Assembly: GCF_958979055.1 (NCBI RefSeq)
Contig: NC_084886.1
Span: 14,604,154 to 14,668,153, forward strand
Length of the DNA stretch: 64,000 bases
Reading direction: 5' to 3'
Source of the DNA: Alnus glutinosa
Taxonomy: Eukaryota > Streptophyta > Magnoliopsida > Fagales > Betulaceae
Shown in pieces: positions 25,530 through 36,699 of this stretch (its first letter is position 1; the number at the start of each line of letters is the position of its first letter). The position numbers were made by a program, and so were the translations under genes. The notes below the pieces were generated by a model. It did no database searches. It saw nothing but the letters and a program-made list of their open reading frames with translations, and had not been told where the DNA came from.

Positions 25530-26993
25530 TCAGACATCTCTGCGGGGCTGCTGAGGCGGTCTTCTTTCTCGATAGTATTGCTGCTTTCCCGGGCGCGCAT
25601 CACGTCCGGATAATCCCTGATTCCCGGCAAATTTGTACGTAGGGCGCTTCTCCGAGGTGCCCTCTCGTCTCTCCACGAAACGCTTCAACTTGCCATCAGC
25701 TATATACTTTTCTATCACCTCTTTCAGAGAAATGCAATTGTCTGTATAGTGACCAAAAGAGCCATGGTAGTGGCAGTATTTATGCCGGTTGTGCAGAGGT
25801 GGATTGCCCTTTATTGGTGAGGGTTCCCTGTAACTCGGGTCCTTCCTGATTTCCATGAGAATCTCCTTCACCGGAGCATTCACAGGCGTCCAGTGATAAC
25901 CTTCAACTCTCCTGGCGGGCCTGCGCTCTGCAACCTCCCTTCCTTCCGGGGCCGCCCTCGACTTTGATCTCCTGTCCGGTAACGGGTTTTCCTTTCCTGG
26001 CCCCTCAGCCCCTCGGAACGCAAGGAGGGTTTCTTCCTGGTTCACAAACTCTTCCGCTCGATCATAAAATTCCTGCAAACTGTCTGCCGGTCTTCTTGCT
26101 AAGTCCGCCATGAGGGCACCATCCTTCTTGATTCCTTGATAAATGGCACAGTGGATAAATTGCTCATTCTGGGTCTCCGCGGCCAACCTCTCCTGGTTGA
26201 AGCGGAGCAAGTAACTTCTCAATGACTCCTGGGGGCCTTGCTTAATGGTCATTAGTTGTTGAGCCGGCTTTTTCCGGACAACGCCTGCCATGAACTGTGA
26301 CGCAAACTTCCTGGCGAGATCTTCAAAATTTGAGATCGAACGGGGAGACAAAGTTCTGAACCATTCTCGAGCTCCCCCAGCCAAAGTAAGGGGAAAAGCT
26401 CGGCACGCAACCTCGTCCGGAGTGGCATGCAGCACCACGTGTGCCCGAAAACTGGCCAAATGTTCAATAGGGTCCCCCAACCCTGTATATACGGGTATTT
26501 CGGGCATTTTGAACTTACTTGGGAGTTGGCATGACATTATACGATCAGTGAAGGGGGACACAGTGGTAGAAAACAAGCTATCGGTCAACAGAGCTTTCCC
26601 CTTAGCTCCCGACTGCGTAGATCCCATCAAGTAATCACACTGTTGCTCCAATTTAGTCAGTTTTCGAGCCCACTCTTTTTTCACCTTCTTATTCTTCCCC
26701 ATAATGTCAACAAGTTCGGTATCACTGTCAGACTCGTCCTCACCTCCAACCACTTCTTCCGAACGCCCATCTTCACCCTCAAGATTCACCTGATCACCCT
26801 GTTGGGGGTCTCCTTGAACTTTTGGCCGCTTCGTGCGATCTCGCTCCTGCAGCTCCCTTTCGAGTTGCGCCACTTTCTCATTCAAGCGGGCTATCTCAGC
26901 TTGGGGGTCGTGTGAAGTCCCTGGTCTCTCGTGCACATTTTCTTCAACCATGCTTCTTCGAGTTAACCGCGTACTTACCATAGAAGATTCCAA
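25530..26993 (-). CDS. gag: capsid/nucleocapsid polyprotein
   Basis: 487 residues from the ATG at 26993 (M-E-S-S-M; a second Met four codons later is also possible) to TGA at 25530. An N-terminal coiled coil (A-E-I-A-R-L-N-E-K-V-A-Q-L-E-R-E-L-Q) is followed by an acidic stretch. The retrotransposon-gag core comes next (P-F-T-D-R-I, Y-T-G-L-G-D-P-I-E-H-L, A-R-E-W-F-R-T-L, F-A-S-Q-F). Near the C-terminus is a zinc-knuckle variant C-x2-H-x4-H-x4-C (C-H-Y-H..G-H..C) in basic sequence. It would form the virus-like particle and bind the element's RNA. Intact apart from the stop separating it from protease in the same frame. Confidence 0.92.
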   Translation of the reverse strand: MESSMVSTRLTRRSMVEENVHERPGTSHDPQAEIARLNEKVAQLERELQERDRTKRPKVQGDPQQGDQVNLEGEDGRSEEVVGGEDESDSDTELVDIMGKNKKVKKEWARKLTKLEQQCDYLMGSTQSGAKGKALLTDSLFSTTVSPFTDRIMSCQLPSKFKMPEIPVYTGLGDPIEHLASFRAHVVLHATPDEVACRAFPLTLAGGAREWFRTLSPRSISNFEDLARKFASQFMAGVVRKKPAQQLMTIKQGPQESLRSYLLRFNQERLAAETQNEQFIHCAIYQGIKKDGALMADLARRPADSLQEFYDRAEEFVNQEETLLAFRGAEGPGKENPLPDRRSKSRAAPEGREVAERRPARRVEGYHWTPVNAPVKEILMEIRKDPSYREPSPIKGNPPLHNRHKYCHYHGSFGHYTDNCISLKEVIEKYIADGKLKRFVERREGTSEKRPTYKFAGNQGLSGRDARPGKQQYYRERRPPQQPRRDV

Positions 26994-27029
26994 GTATTCT
27001 GGTATTCACAGGAACACGTGACCACGTCG

Positions 27030-27047
27030 TTCCCACAGACGGCGCCA
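27030..27047 (-). promoter_or_regulatory. Primer-binding site
   Basis: Directly downstream of the 5' LTR on the minus strand, TGGCGCCGTCTGTGGGA begins with the complement of the 3' end of plant tRNA-Asp (TGGCGCCGT); pairing after that is poor. This is the usual Tat/Athila-type site. Confidence 0.7.
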
Positions 27048-27050
27048 AAA

Positions 27051-27585
27051 TGTTAGCAAATTTTTTGGAGCTGACGATTTGGAATCCCGGAGAACAGCAC
27101 GCGCCAAAGCTCCCAAGTGTGTCGAAATCCAATGAGTATTCCTCAAGTGATCTGCAAAACAAAAGGGGTCGTCGGGGTGTCCCGGCAACGCCTCCTCCGA
27201 CGAGCAAGTTAGAATTGGTGTAAAAAACTTCCTTAAGAAGAAATCTGTCTGTCTTTTTTTTAGGAAGAAGATACCTCTTTTTTTTTTTAGCCCAAACCTT
27301 TTATATGTCTGCCCTTAATAAATGTCCCTTAATAAATGTCCTTCGCGTCAACATTTATTACTCGAATATGCTTTTCTTTTCCTTCATCAATTCGAGCCCA
27401 TTAATCCAGGCGCTTATACCGAATCATCCTACTTTCTCTAATCGGCGGCGGGCAACCATCGATTAATAAGACAAAATTATTAATTAGGGAGAATCTTCCG
27501 CTCCATCTCAGACATCTTCTCTCTTAACCGTAGACACCAGCTCATCTCTCTATTATTTTATTAAATGGCGGGAAATTCCTTAACA
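27051..27585 (-). repeat. 5' LTR of the retrotransposon
   Basis: It is the copy at the start of the gag-pol transcript. On the minus strand TATAAAAGG at 27297-27305 is a plausible TATA box. It carries a small internal direct repeat of TGTCCCTTAATAAA type. It ends at 27585, where the (TA)n target resumes. Confidence 0.95.
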
Positions 27586-29436
27586 ATATATATATATATA
27601 TATATATACGTGTTCACTGGGTGTAATGATTGAATAATATATATGATCACTCGATCTATTTATAATTAGTTGATGAAATATTAATGGGCGCATAATGTTG
27701 GGACTCTTTTTATTTAACTAATTTTTCTTTTTGGGCATCCAAAATAATATTATCATGTGATTATTAGTATATAATACGAGTGTGCTTTGTAAGTCTTAAG
27801 TAAAATTCAGCATATATATATATATATATATACATTAACCCGGCCATATATATATATGCCTGATGGGCAACTTCAATTCGTATATTTTAGAATTAGCCAG
27901 AATTATTATATCCTCTTTTATAAAGACAAGTTGCATGTCAAAATTTTCATGCTATAACCACGTACAATATTCCTCTTAAATTATAAAATTATTTCATTGG
28001 TGAATTTAACTTTTGCATTATTATTCCAGAACCTGCACTTTATATGAAATCTGCATACAATTTGTCTCTGAGTAGATTCAATTCCTTTGCTACTTTCTTC
28101 GCTGGAGGAATCATTTATATCTATATATCCATCGATCAGAACAATCACGTTGCGTCATAGAATTTAATAGGAATTCTTTTCAGATTGTTTTAATTTGCAA
28201 AGTAGAATACTTTTATTCATTCTTAATGGAATCAATTTTTGAGTTAACGTGAGATATTTAATTAACTCTTGATCCTACACCTTCGATCGATCTACGGCAT
28301 CAATTAATTAATATTAGAGGGGCCGGGCGGAGATATCCGTGCATTTATATGGACGTCGTTGGTTTGGGGCTCACTGCATGCTAATCAAAATCCAAATGCT
28401 TATGGTGATCAAGGTGGCGGAGATTTTGCTTTTGGTCGGTCAGGGCTAGCTCGATAAATTTTGAGGTCTAAGGTGACAAGTTTAAGTGAGACAATTTTCT
28501 TATATTTAAATATTTACATTATATATTTTTTATTTAATATTTCAATTAGAGCACTTTTTTCTATTTGTAAAATGTATTTTAAAACTTATTAGAAATAGAA
28601 TGACTTATCACTCAATTCAAATACATGAAATAATAAGACTTAAAGAAAAATAAAGAGAAAATTGGAAATAAGTTATATATATAACTATTGATTTGTAATA
28701 GAACACAATGCGAAAGAAAATTGTTGAATATTGAAGATTCACCGAGGGTATAATTCTATATATCTATTATGCACAACTCAAATAATGAGAATTTATGCAC
28801 TTTGAAGACTTTTCATATTTTTCTACACATTCAATTCAAATAAACGTTGGAGAAAAAATTATGCATGTTGGACTAATTTCATGAATGTAAAAATGGGGAC
28901 TTTTACAAAGAGTATATAAGTGAGACTTTCCAAGTATTTATGGATTTTTTTGAGACTTTCAATTTGTAATTACTTTTACCATGATTGAAGGCCTTAATTA
29001 AAAACTATTTATTAAATTTTTACTATATTAGAGTCCTAAAATTTGTTTTGGAAATAACCTTAATTTATTGTACAATTATTAAGTGTGGGCCTTAATTAAA
29101 GAGTATTTTATTAAATTTTTACCATATTAGAGTCTTAAATATTTTTTTGAGCCTTAATAATAATTATTATTTTTAAATCATATATGTATATTTATTGTAT
29201 AATTATTAGTTAGGGACTTAAGCCACCGCCTAAGTCACCTAAGCTTTGATGTTAGACATATATGTTTGATGTAAGGTGCAATATTAATTCGCAATCATCA
29301 TTGTCAACCAACTCACGAAGAAGAAGATTCTGATGTAGACAATTAACGAAGATGAGGCATAAGGTGATCGATTCCAAATGAGGGGGAAAAATAGGGATTT
29401 TGAAGAATATAAGTTGACAGCGATATTCCCATCGGG
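27586..29436. other. AT-rich spacer with a tandem duplication
   Basis: It starts with the (TA)n target of the retrotransposon. No gene was found. A stretch of about 100 bp beginning GGCCTTAATTAAA near 28990 is repeated from about 29090 (shared TATTAAATTTTTAC.ATATTAGAGTC), so it is a two-copy tandem duplication. Further TA runs occur at about 27812-27832. Confidence 0.55.
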
Positions 29437-30040
29437 GAGACTTGTACAAGTGAGCGATTATTTAACAGTCTAATAATCGTTAACCGCTAATTGCATAAAT
29501 GCTTTTTGTAGGCGATAAAAAAAAATTACTAACTGTTTACGGCGGGGTAGTTAACGGTTTTAGGAATAGGCGAAGGAAAAAAAATGGAGACGATTAATAA
29601 CTGCTAACTGTCTACCTTATATATATAACAACAACAACAACAACAGCAATAATAATAATATACAAAAAGACATTGTTTTGGTGTGTTTGATATATCTTAT
29701 AGGGTGTTTATTTTGGGTTTAATGAAATTGATCTTAATTCATAAATAATAATATTCTTGAACTTTGTTACATTTTAAAGCCTTCTACTTATTTAAAAAAG
29801 CCCAAAACTAATCTAAAATAGGCCATAAAAAAGGCTCAATGAAGGTCTAAAACACCAAAATAGATCAATTTCTAAAAAGCGATTAGAAGTTTAAATAACC
29901 GCTAATTGATAGTTATTTTAAAACTGCTAACCGCCTAAGACAGAGTGGTTGCGGTTATGACAATTTGATTATTGCTTAAGGCGGTTGTAGTTGGTAGTTA
30001 GAAGCAATAACTACTACCCACAATCGCTTGTACACCCCTA
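29437..30040. mobile_element. Possible non-autonomous hAT-like element
   Basis: Left end ..CTTGTACAAGTGAGCGATT and right end CAATCGCTTGTACACCCCT are imperfect inverted repeats. Subterminal motifs AACCGCTAA and GGCGGTTG recur in both orientations. Borders and target duplication are unclear. Confidence 0.4.
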
Positions 30041-30386
30041 ATTCTCATATTCAATGAATATGTATATTGAAGATTTCTTGGATTAGATCTTGAAATTCGA
30101 ATGATTTTTTAAAATGATGAAGATTCTCGGAGGAGTGTATAGTAACACTCGTGGCTTTTCGATTAAAAAGCAAGGTTGCAGTTAGGTAGGATCAATTACA
30201 AAAGAGAATGAAGAAGTTATGTAGCATTAAGAAAAAGCGCTGTCGGACCATGAGCTGTCATTCCGCCTAAACCAATTGGTGTTAAAGAGGACAAATAAAA
30301 GTCTTTTATGGACCTCAACATCACGCCTAATAGACCTGTTTTTAGAGTGGTCATAAGGAGCGATATTATGTCCTAACCATCCCTGA

Positions 30387-30680
30387 TCATAATATGGAGG
30401 AAGATGCATCAATTGTTGGTGGATAAATTTTTACTCCCGGAGTATAAGCAATATCTTTTAAAAATGTAATAGAATTGTGGGAAAGGTGGTAAGTCTATTT
30501 TTAGTATACCACTTAATTTTCTAGATTGTTGGCTTGTAATAATTTGAATGGGTTTGAATCATAAAGGATTGCTAGATATCTTAATGGGTTAAGGCCTAGT
30601 ATTATGAATAAAATTGGTTTGCAAGTTCTTTGGTCCATGGAAAAAACTCATAATATGGGGTTAAAGCGGAGATGTTGAAA
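30387..30680 (+). pseudogene. Decayed Ty3/gypsy gag fragment
   Basis: Broken frames on + translate to gag-like pieces: M-H-Q-L-L-V-D-K-F-L-L-P-E-Y-K-Q-Y-L and later [11 protein letters not shown] and L-Q-V-L-W-S-M-E. This order and spacing match the gypsy gag core. Several stops and frameshifts are present, so it is an old relic unrelated to the Tat element. Confidence 0.65.
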
Positions 30681-33611
30681 ATATATATATATATATATAT
30701 GAGTGGAGGTACGGATTACTCTCAAAGGGAGCACCTTGGAGTCATCATCTACCTTATTTTTTGAGAGAGGCATCATAAAATAGCCACCCCAAATCGGTAA
30801 AGGTCACTGTTGTAATACTCTCGAACAAAACTCTTGATAAAATTATAAAAGAAAATTCAATAACATGTATGATGAATAATAATTAAAGGAAAATATTAAA
30901 TTCATGAAAATAATATTTGAGAGTAAAGAAATTACTTAATTTTTTTTTTTTTAAAAAAAAGAACCAGTAAAATAGAAGCCCTAAAAAGGCAAAAAAAAAA
31001 AAAAAAAAAAAATTTACGTAGAAAAATACTTAAAATACCAAAATTCAAGTGCACCTATCAATCGACGCACAAAAGTGACCGATCAATGCCACGTCAATAA
31101 CCTTATAAAAAAAACCACTGATAGGTTGGTACGACCAATTAAACTACATCAGATTGCATGCGAAAATAATACACTCAAAACTTAAAACAAACACAAAAAC
31201 CCTAGCAACTTCATTTCTTCCGTCTATCCAGTAGCAGAGATAGAGAGAAAAATGTGCCATTTTTATGGTGCTTTAAGGCTAAGGAAGGAGAAGCCACACT
31301 ACCAAGGATAAGATCCAAAACTCTAACCTATATTTCATGTTATTTAAGTTTAATTTTCGTTAATAAGGTAATTAACATGTCAAAAGTATAGATCAAGCTA
31401 GAAAATGAGCCTTTTATTGAGAAAGAATGGCTAGATAACTTATGGTCAGGATTAGAACAGTGAAATACCATTCACACTCAACCCTTTTATGGGTCATTGT
31501 TGTTTAAGAATGTTAATGGGTGGGAAACTTTATAAGTTTAAGGGTTTTGAGGTAAAGTTAAGATTTTGAGACCCAAATATATTCAAGGCTAGTAAAGCGG
31601 GTGACTTTAGAACCCTAGGACTCATAAAAGACAAGTAGGTGGTAAGAAGTTGGGAGCTTGAATGGAGAAATATCCAAAAAGGATTTAGATTCAATTACCG
31701 ATAGAACAGTGCCATTCACCAATCAGTCGATGCTTATGGACCACTAGATTGGTCTTTAGATAGAGATCGAACGGTGAAGGTCAAAAGGTAAAAATTAGGG
31801 CTTCAAGTGATAACTAGGGTTTTCTACGCCTAATAAAGAGTGGAATTGAATTGCTATTCCATTTGTTTGGTTAGTTTATTATTTATGGGAATAGCTATTA
31901 TATAAGAATATCTATTTCTCAAATTCTTTCCCAAGAAGAGAGTAATAGCTATTTCTTTCCTGTTAGGAATAGCACATCAATTGACATTGACACAAAAGCC
32001 AACCACCTCTCTCTTGTCACACACTCTGTGATATATGAGCACCAACCAGAGCCACCTGCTCCACCTACTACTCTCGTGCTGAAGCTTGACGGCTCGGGTG
32101 AGGCACCTTAGCATAGCCTCTATGGGGTTGTCCTCCGAGAAATACCTCCTCCCACTTTACCGTGCCATCTCAATCACTTCTTATGCCGCCGGCCCGCCGC
32201 CACTTCTAGGATGCCAAGGTCGCCGCCTGCATTAGCGATAAGCTCACTCTTCGCCATTGTTGTCGATCTCTACGAAGAGCTCTCTCACCTTGTCCACCTC
32301 CGTAAGATTGTGCTTCCCATCTTTGATGCAGTGTAACACACTGACATGACAGGCGATGGAGTCGAGAAGTTGGGAATGAGCTGGTAAATTAGTATTGTAT
32401 GAGAAAGGTGTTTTAATAAATTTGTTTACAATCTGATTTCATTCACCAGTATATTACACTGTACCAAATTACATATTTATGGTTCTATTTTAGTGTTACA
32501 ATCAAACTAATGAATATGAATAGCTATTCCATTTTAGCTTCTTTTATTTTGAGCAATGGTTTTTCTTTTTTCAAATGAAATAGTCATTTCATGTACCAAT
32601 TGCACACTTAGCCAGCAATAGTTTCTCAACTAATCTGTGTCTAACAACCATGCATACCTGATTTTAATTTTAATATTTACAAGGTCAAATGTGAATTAGA
32701 ATCTCAACCCCCAATTCGAGCATTTGGATCCCCTCCGATTCAAATGAACTGTAGGGGATCCAATTAATGTTATTTGAGGAGTAAATTTGTCTATAAAAAT
32801 ATAAAAGAATAATTTTATCCCTAAAATAAAACTAACTGAATCTCTCTCCGGTTCAAATGAACCAGAGAGGATCGTTGTCCCCAATTCGATGGGATCTATT
32901 AACTGTTGTCCTACCTGCCCGTGGGGCCTAAAAGCAACAACAACAGACCAGCTTTGCTGGTTCCACATTGAGGGTGTTTCCATGTCAACGTGATTGACAT
33001 AATTCTCACAATCCCCTGCCCACTCATGACCACAAACTGTCATTGCCTTTTCCTTCAAAACAAAGGATCCTAGTGTTTTCATTTCTTATTGTTTTCTGAG
33101 CAAGGAACCCTTTCTTTTTGAAAAGGCAGTGGTCCCCCTTTTGTATATAAATTATAAATCAAGCATCCGGGTGCCATTCATTACCCACTAATTCCCACTA
33201 TAATGATGAGTTAAGGGTGAATCATTAATTTAACCATGTCACGCGATCAACAGAAGAACAAAACCACCGACAGGCTGTCTTACTATGCTTATGACAGTAT
33301 ATTTTAGCTTACTCATGCACACAAACATTATCATGAAAAAGTTAAAAAAAAAAAAAAGAAGGTAATTTGATTGACAAATAGTATGACTCATTTCCTCAAC
33401 AAGATATATTTCCATTTTTTTTAATTTAATTCCACAAGAATACAAACTGTACCTTTCCCCAACCCACCTGGGGAAAAAAAAATGAAGGAACTGAAGTAAT
33501 TGTAAAGCATTGCAACGTTGTTTTGCTTGTTTCCTTTTCTATCAACATCACGAAAAGATCAAAATTTCTGTAAGACAGATGGGTTGAGTGGCCTATATAC
33601 AATGAAAAGGT
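30681..33611. other. Spacer with no supported gene
   Basis: AT-rich DNA with short poly(A) runs. At 31850-32545 the ends (GAATTGCTATTCCATTTG and GAATAGCTATTCCATTTT) suggest an old transposon. Around 32030-32340 a GC-richer piece has short coding-like stretches with stops that I could not assign. At 32700-32900 two small hairpins (CCCCTCCGATTCAAATGAAC and CTCTCCGGTTCAAATGAACC) look like MITE ends. The open frame at 32696-33082 (-) resembles no family. Confidence 0.45.
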
Positions 33612-35987
33612 CTAACCCGCAGCCAAAAGCCAAAGCATAATTAGAGATGAAATTGCAACTGTTACCCAGCTCATGTAGGCCAAGGCAACTGACATCTGGT
33701 ACTTCTGGCATTCTTCTCCTAACTTGCAGCTTCCCAAGTCGCCAAAGTACAACACCGTGATGCCAGCTGAGGCAGAAGCTGCTGCAAGAGACAGTGTTGC
33801 AGTCACCTGTTGAATTTAAAAATCAATCGAGTTATAAATGAAAACCACTATAAACACAAGTCTTTTGGAAGAAATGAAACAATTAAGTTTGATCAAAGTT
33901 TCATAGAGGCTGACCCAGTCCCCGACCACAAAGAGGCTAACTAAAACAGGATTATGCAGGACCTTCTTTCTCACCAAGGCATATGCATCTAACACAGCAA
34001 GCACAAAGCTCCAGATGACTTGTAAACCCATTGAAGCAATCAGGTAGCTGCAACAAGAAAAAGAAAAGAAAAGAGAGAGAGCATAAAATTGTGCATTTCC
34101 CTCTGTAAATAATGGCATTTAAAAAAGTAAAAACCTGCATAAATTGCAAAGCTTGAGTAATAGTGAATCAATTATGTGCAAGTACTACATCTCTATGTTT
34201 TGTACCCAGACAAGCAGATGATGCTACAATGGAGTAATAGTGAACCAAGATTTTGTAAACTCAAGTGTCTATGATCTTATATAAATTTCAAGATTGACAT
34301 CTTTGCTGCTATTAATGAGCCGCCAAAATCCATTTGCACGATTATATGGGTGGCTAAGAACAGAAAGGGTAGGGCTTAGATAGAAACGCTTTGTGGGAAC
34401 TTACAGGTAGCAATAATAGGAGACAAGATAAGAGAAAAAATCAGATCATATGTGAATAGCAAAGGTAAAGAGATATCTCAAGGCACAACATAAAAGCATA
34501 TGCCGTTCCATGGTGTCAATTTTGACCATAGTTTCCAGACACATTTTGAAAGCATGTATAGTGGCTATAGCATTTAATCAAAAAGCACCTTGCGTATACC
34601 ATACCATGGCTTAATGGGTAAAGATTCGACATCAAAAGTGTATAAATATTCCATTACCAATGGAATCTCAAATACACTGAAACGTAAATCGTAATTATTA
34701 CACTTTGTCTCAACCAGATTTCAAGTTCCAATAAAATATAGAACAAATTAAAAAGTTGAGCTTAACAAAGCACACAGGTTTTATCATATGCTCAATGGAA
34801 ACTTGCTCCAAAGCGAATAATTCCTTTGAGAACAGAGCAGACACACAGCCAAATAAGTAAAATGGATATTGATTGAAACTTCCATATCTTCTGAAGCAAA
34901 ATATATGCAAAGTGGCCAAGCTAGATTGCCTTGATGGAGAGAAGCATATAGTAATCTAGGGTATTCTCCTCTCAGCCTGAGTAAAATGCCTAAGAATGCA
35001 AAACACTAGTAACTAACTCCCCTTCTATTTGGTAACACTGCACAAGCACTCTATAGAAGGGCCTGACTGAAAATGCTGAGAACTCTTTGCTGATCGCTAT
35101 CAAATGAGTCAGAAATGGTATGAATCAACTATTTAGGAAGGAGGATACATTGAATGTCGAACTCCTCTAAGACGGAAAACAAATGGCAAGCATAGATTGA
35201 TGAAAGTACGTTCATGGCCATGATACACATAATTCGCAAAATTATTATTTACTAAGATGCATTTCAGTAAAAGGTAGTCAGTTCAGTCATGTAAGAAGCA
35301 GGATGGATTGCTAATGTAAACTAGATGTAAGGCTTTGTACCCAGTAGAATTCATTGCTGGAGTTACTGTAAACAACTGCAAGTGCCAAAGGCTGAAGGCT
35401 GAAGGACATGCTCAACTTGTTTTTAATTGAAAACATTCTTCATAATTGCCAACGAAATGAAGCTCACTAGAGAGTTTTAACTTTGTTGCTTGCAAGAATC
35501 ATCATGATGCCAATAATTATGGGTGACATTAATTCCAACAACATCTGCAGAGCTAATTCGTGCAGATATACATTGGTCCTCTGATAAAAATGTTTCTCTA
35601 AATAACAATTTCCCACGCATGAAATGGTAAATTTCAAAACCCCAAGCAAGTCAATATAATTCTGGTGGACGGATTACTCATGATTAATTTGGGCACAACT
35701 CAGAGATTAACATATGGGTCTGAAGCTGAAGAGGCATTACAATGATATTGATATACTAGGCTTTGAACAGGAGATTAACAACAGGAAAAAAAAAAAGAAA
35801 AAAAAAAGAATGAATGAATAAAAAAGAAATTACAGAGTTGGGGAAGGAAAAAATACCAGAAAGCTGTGAAATTGAAGAAACTGGTGGTGGTGGCCATAGA
35901 AGCAATCGACCCAGCCGCAAAAATGCACTGTGAAATCCTGAGAACAAGCCCGGTGAAAGTCCCAGGCGTCCCAGGAAAATCCTTCAT
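33612..35987 (-). CDS. CASP-like protein, 5B-type (CASPL5B)
   Basis: Three exons join in frame on the minus strand: 35857-35987, 33915-34047 and 33612-33806, giving 152 residues. All introns are GT-AG; intron 1 is 1.8 kb. The start [10 protein letters not shown] and the first helix ([17 protein letters not shown]) are typical of subfamily 5B. Exon 2 carries helix 2 and a basic loop (A-L-V-R-K-K). Exon 3 carries the third helix, an extracellular loop with two cysteines (L-G-S-C..E-E-C), and the last helix ending L-W-L-L-A-A-G. Four transmembrane helices are expected (MARVEL-related fold). CASP proteins build plasma-membrane scaffolds at Casparian strips; the 5B members have no firmly known role. 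The gene looks intact and of normal length. Confidence 0.9.
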
Positions 35988-36690
35988 CTTTCACTCCAAT
36001 ACCAGGCACATTCAGATTCTCAATGGGTCAGAGAAAATATCCATCTTCCCAACCCATTAAGACCCATAAAAAAGTCGTCAAAAGATCCCAAAAAAGGAAA
36101 AACTAAAATTGAAGAGTTGGTATAATTTCACATCAGGGTCAGTCAATAACTACGAAAAGGCAATGCCTAAACGTGGATTTACGTGTTTGTGAGTGAGAGA
36201 GAGAGAGACGCAGGGACATGAAATTTTATTAATAAATAAGAAAAATAGCCAAACAAAGCTGGATATATCGTCAAAACTCTTCATACAATCATACAACGTT
36301 TCTCAACTCTTCAAACATGGCAACAGTCAGGTGGCGTGACCAAACATAGAGTGCTCTACCCCAGAAGGAAAGTGGAATGCTACTCCACACGCAAATTAGT
36401 CGCGTGTAAGCCACACCGTTTACTTTGGTCTAGCTCTCTCTACTCTTGAGTATTTCGAGCGTAGTCCTACACTTATTTAGCGAGAGTGGGTATAGGTGTG
36501 ACACTTGGCAAATATTTAACGAGAAATATATTATTTTATCTTTCTTCTTTTTCCTACCTCCTAGTCTTCTACTTTTTGAGAAGCAGCCCAACTGCGGGCC
36601 GTACACATTGAGCTTGGACTTGAGGCATAAATTCCTTTGATTTATTTAGGAGAAACTCTACCAAAAATCTTTAAATAATTTATATAATAC
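35988..36690. other. 5' flank of the CASP-like gene
   Basis: Contains a (GA)n run at about 36196-36209 that may lie in the 5' UTR or core promoter of the CASP-like gene. No other feature is recognised. Confidence 0.4.
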
Positions 36691-36699
36691 CGTGTAATT

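Larger units (their letters stand above)
15538..27585 (-). mobile_element. Full-length Ty3/gypsy LTR retrotransposon, Tat-like lineage, with antisense gene
   Basis: The element is 12,048 bp with identical-looking 535-bp LTRs (TGTTA..TAACA) and a 5-bp flank match ATATA on both sides (uninformative, because the target is a TA repeat). The minus strand carries a primer-binding site, gag, protease, RT, RNase H and integrase in Ty3/gypsy order. Tat-lineage features are the size, the tRNA-Asp-like primer site, the V-D-N-G-S-S protease motif, a zinc knuckle with H in the second position, and an additional gene on the opposite strand between pol and the 3' LTR. Single stop codons separate gag, protease and RT in one frame. 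RT has a frameshift, so this copy is probably non-autonomous despite its apparent youth. Confidence 0.95.

Noticed and set aside
32696-33082. 128-codon minus-strand open frame
   Set aside because: No recognisable domain, and it overlaps hairpin/MITE-like ends.
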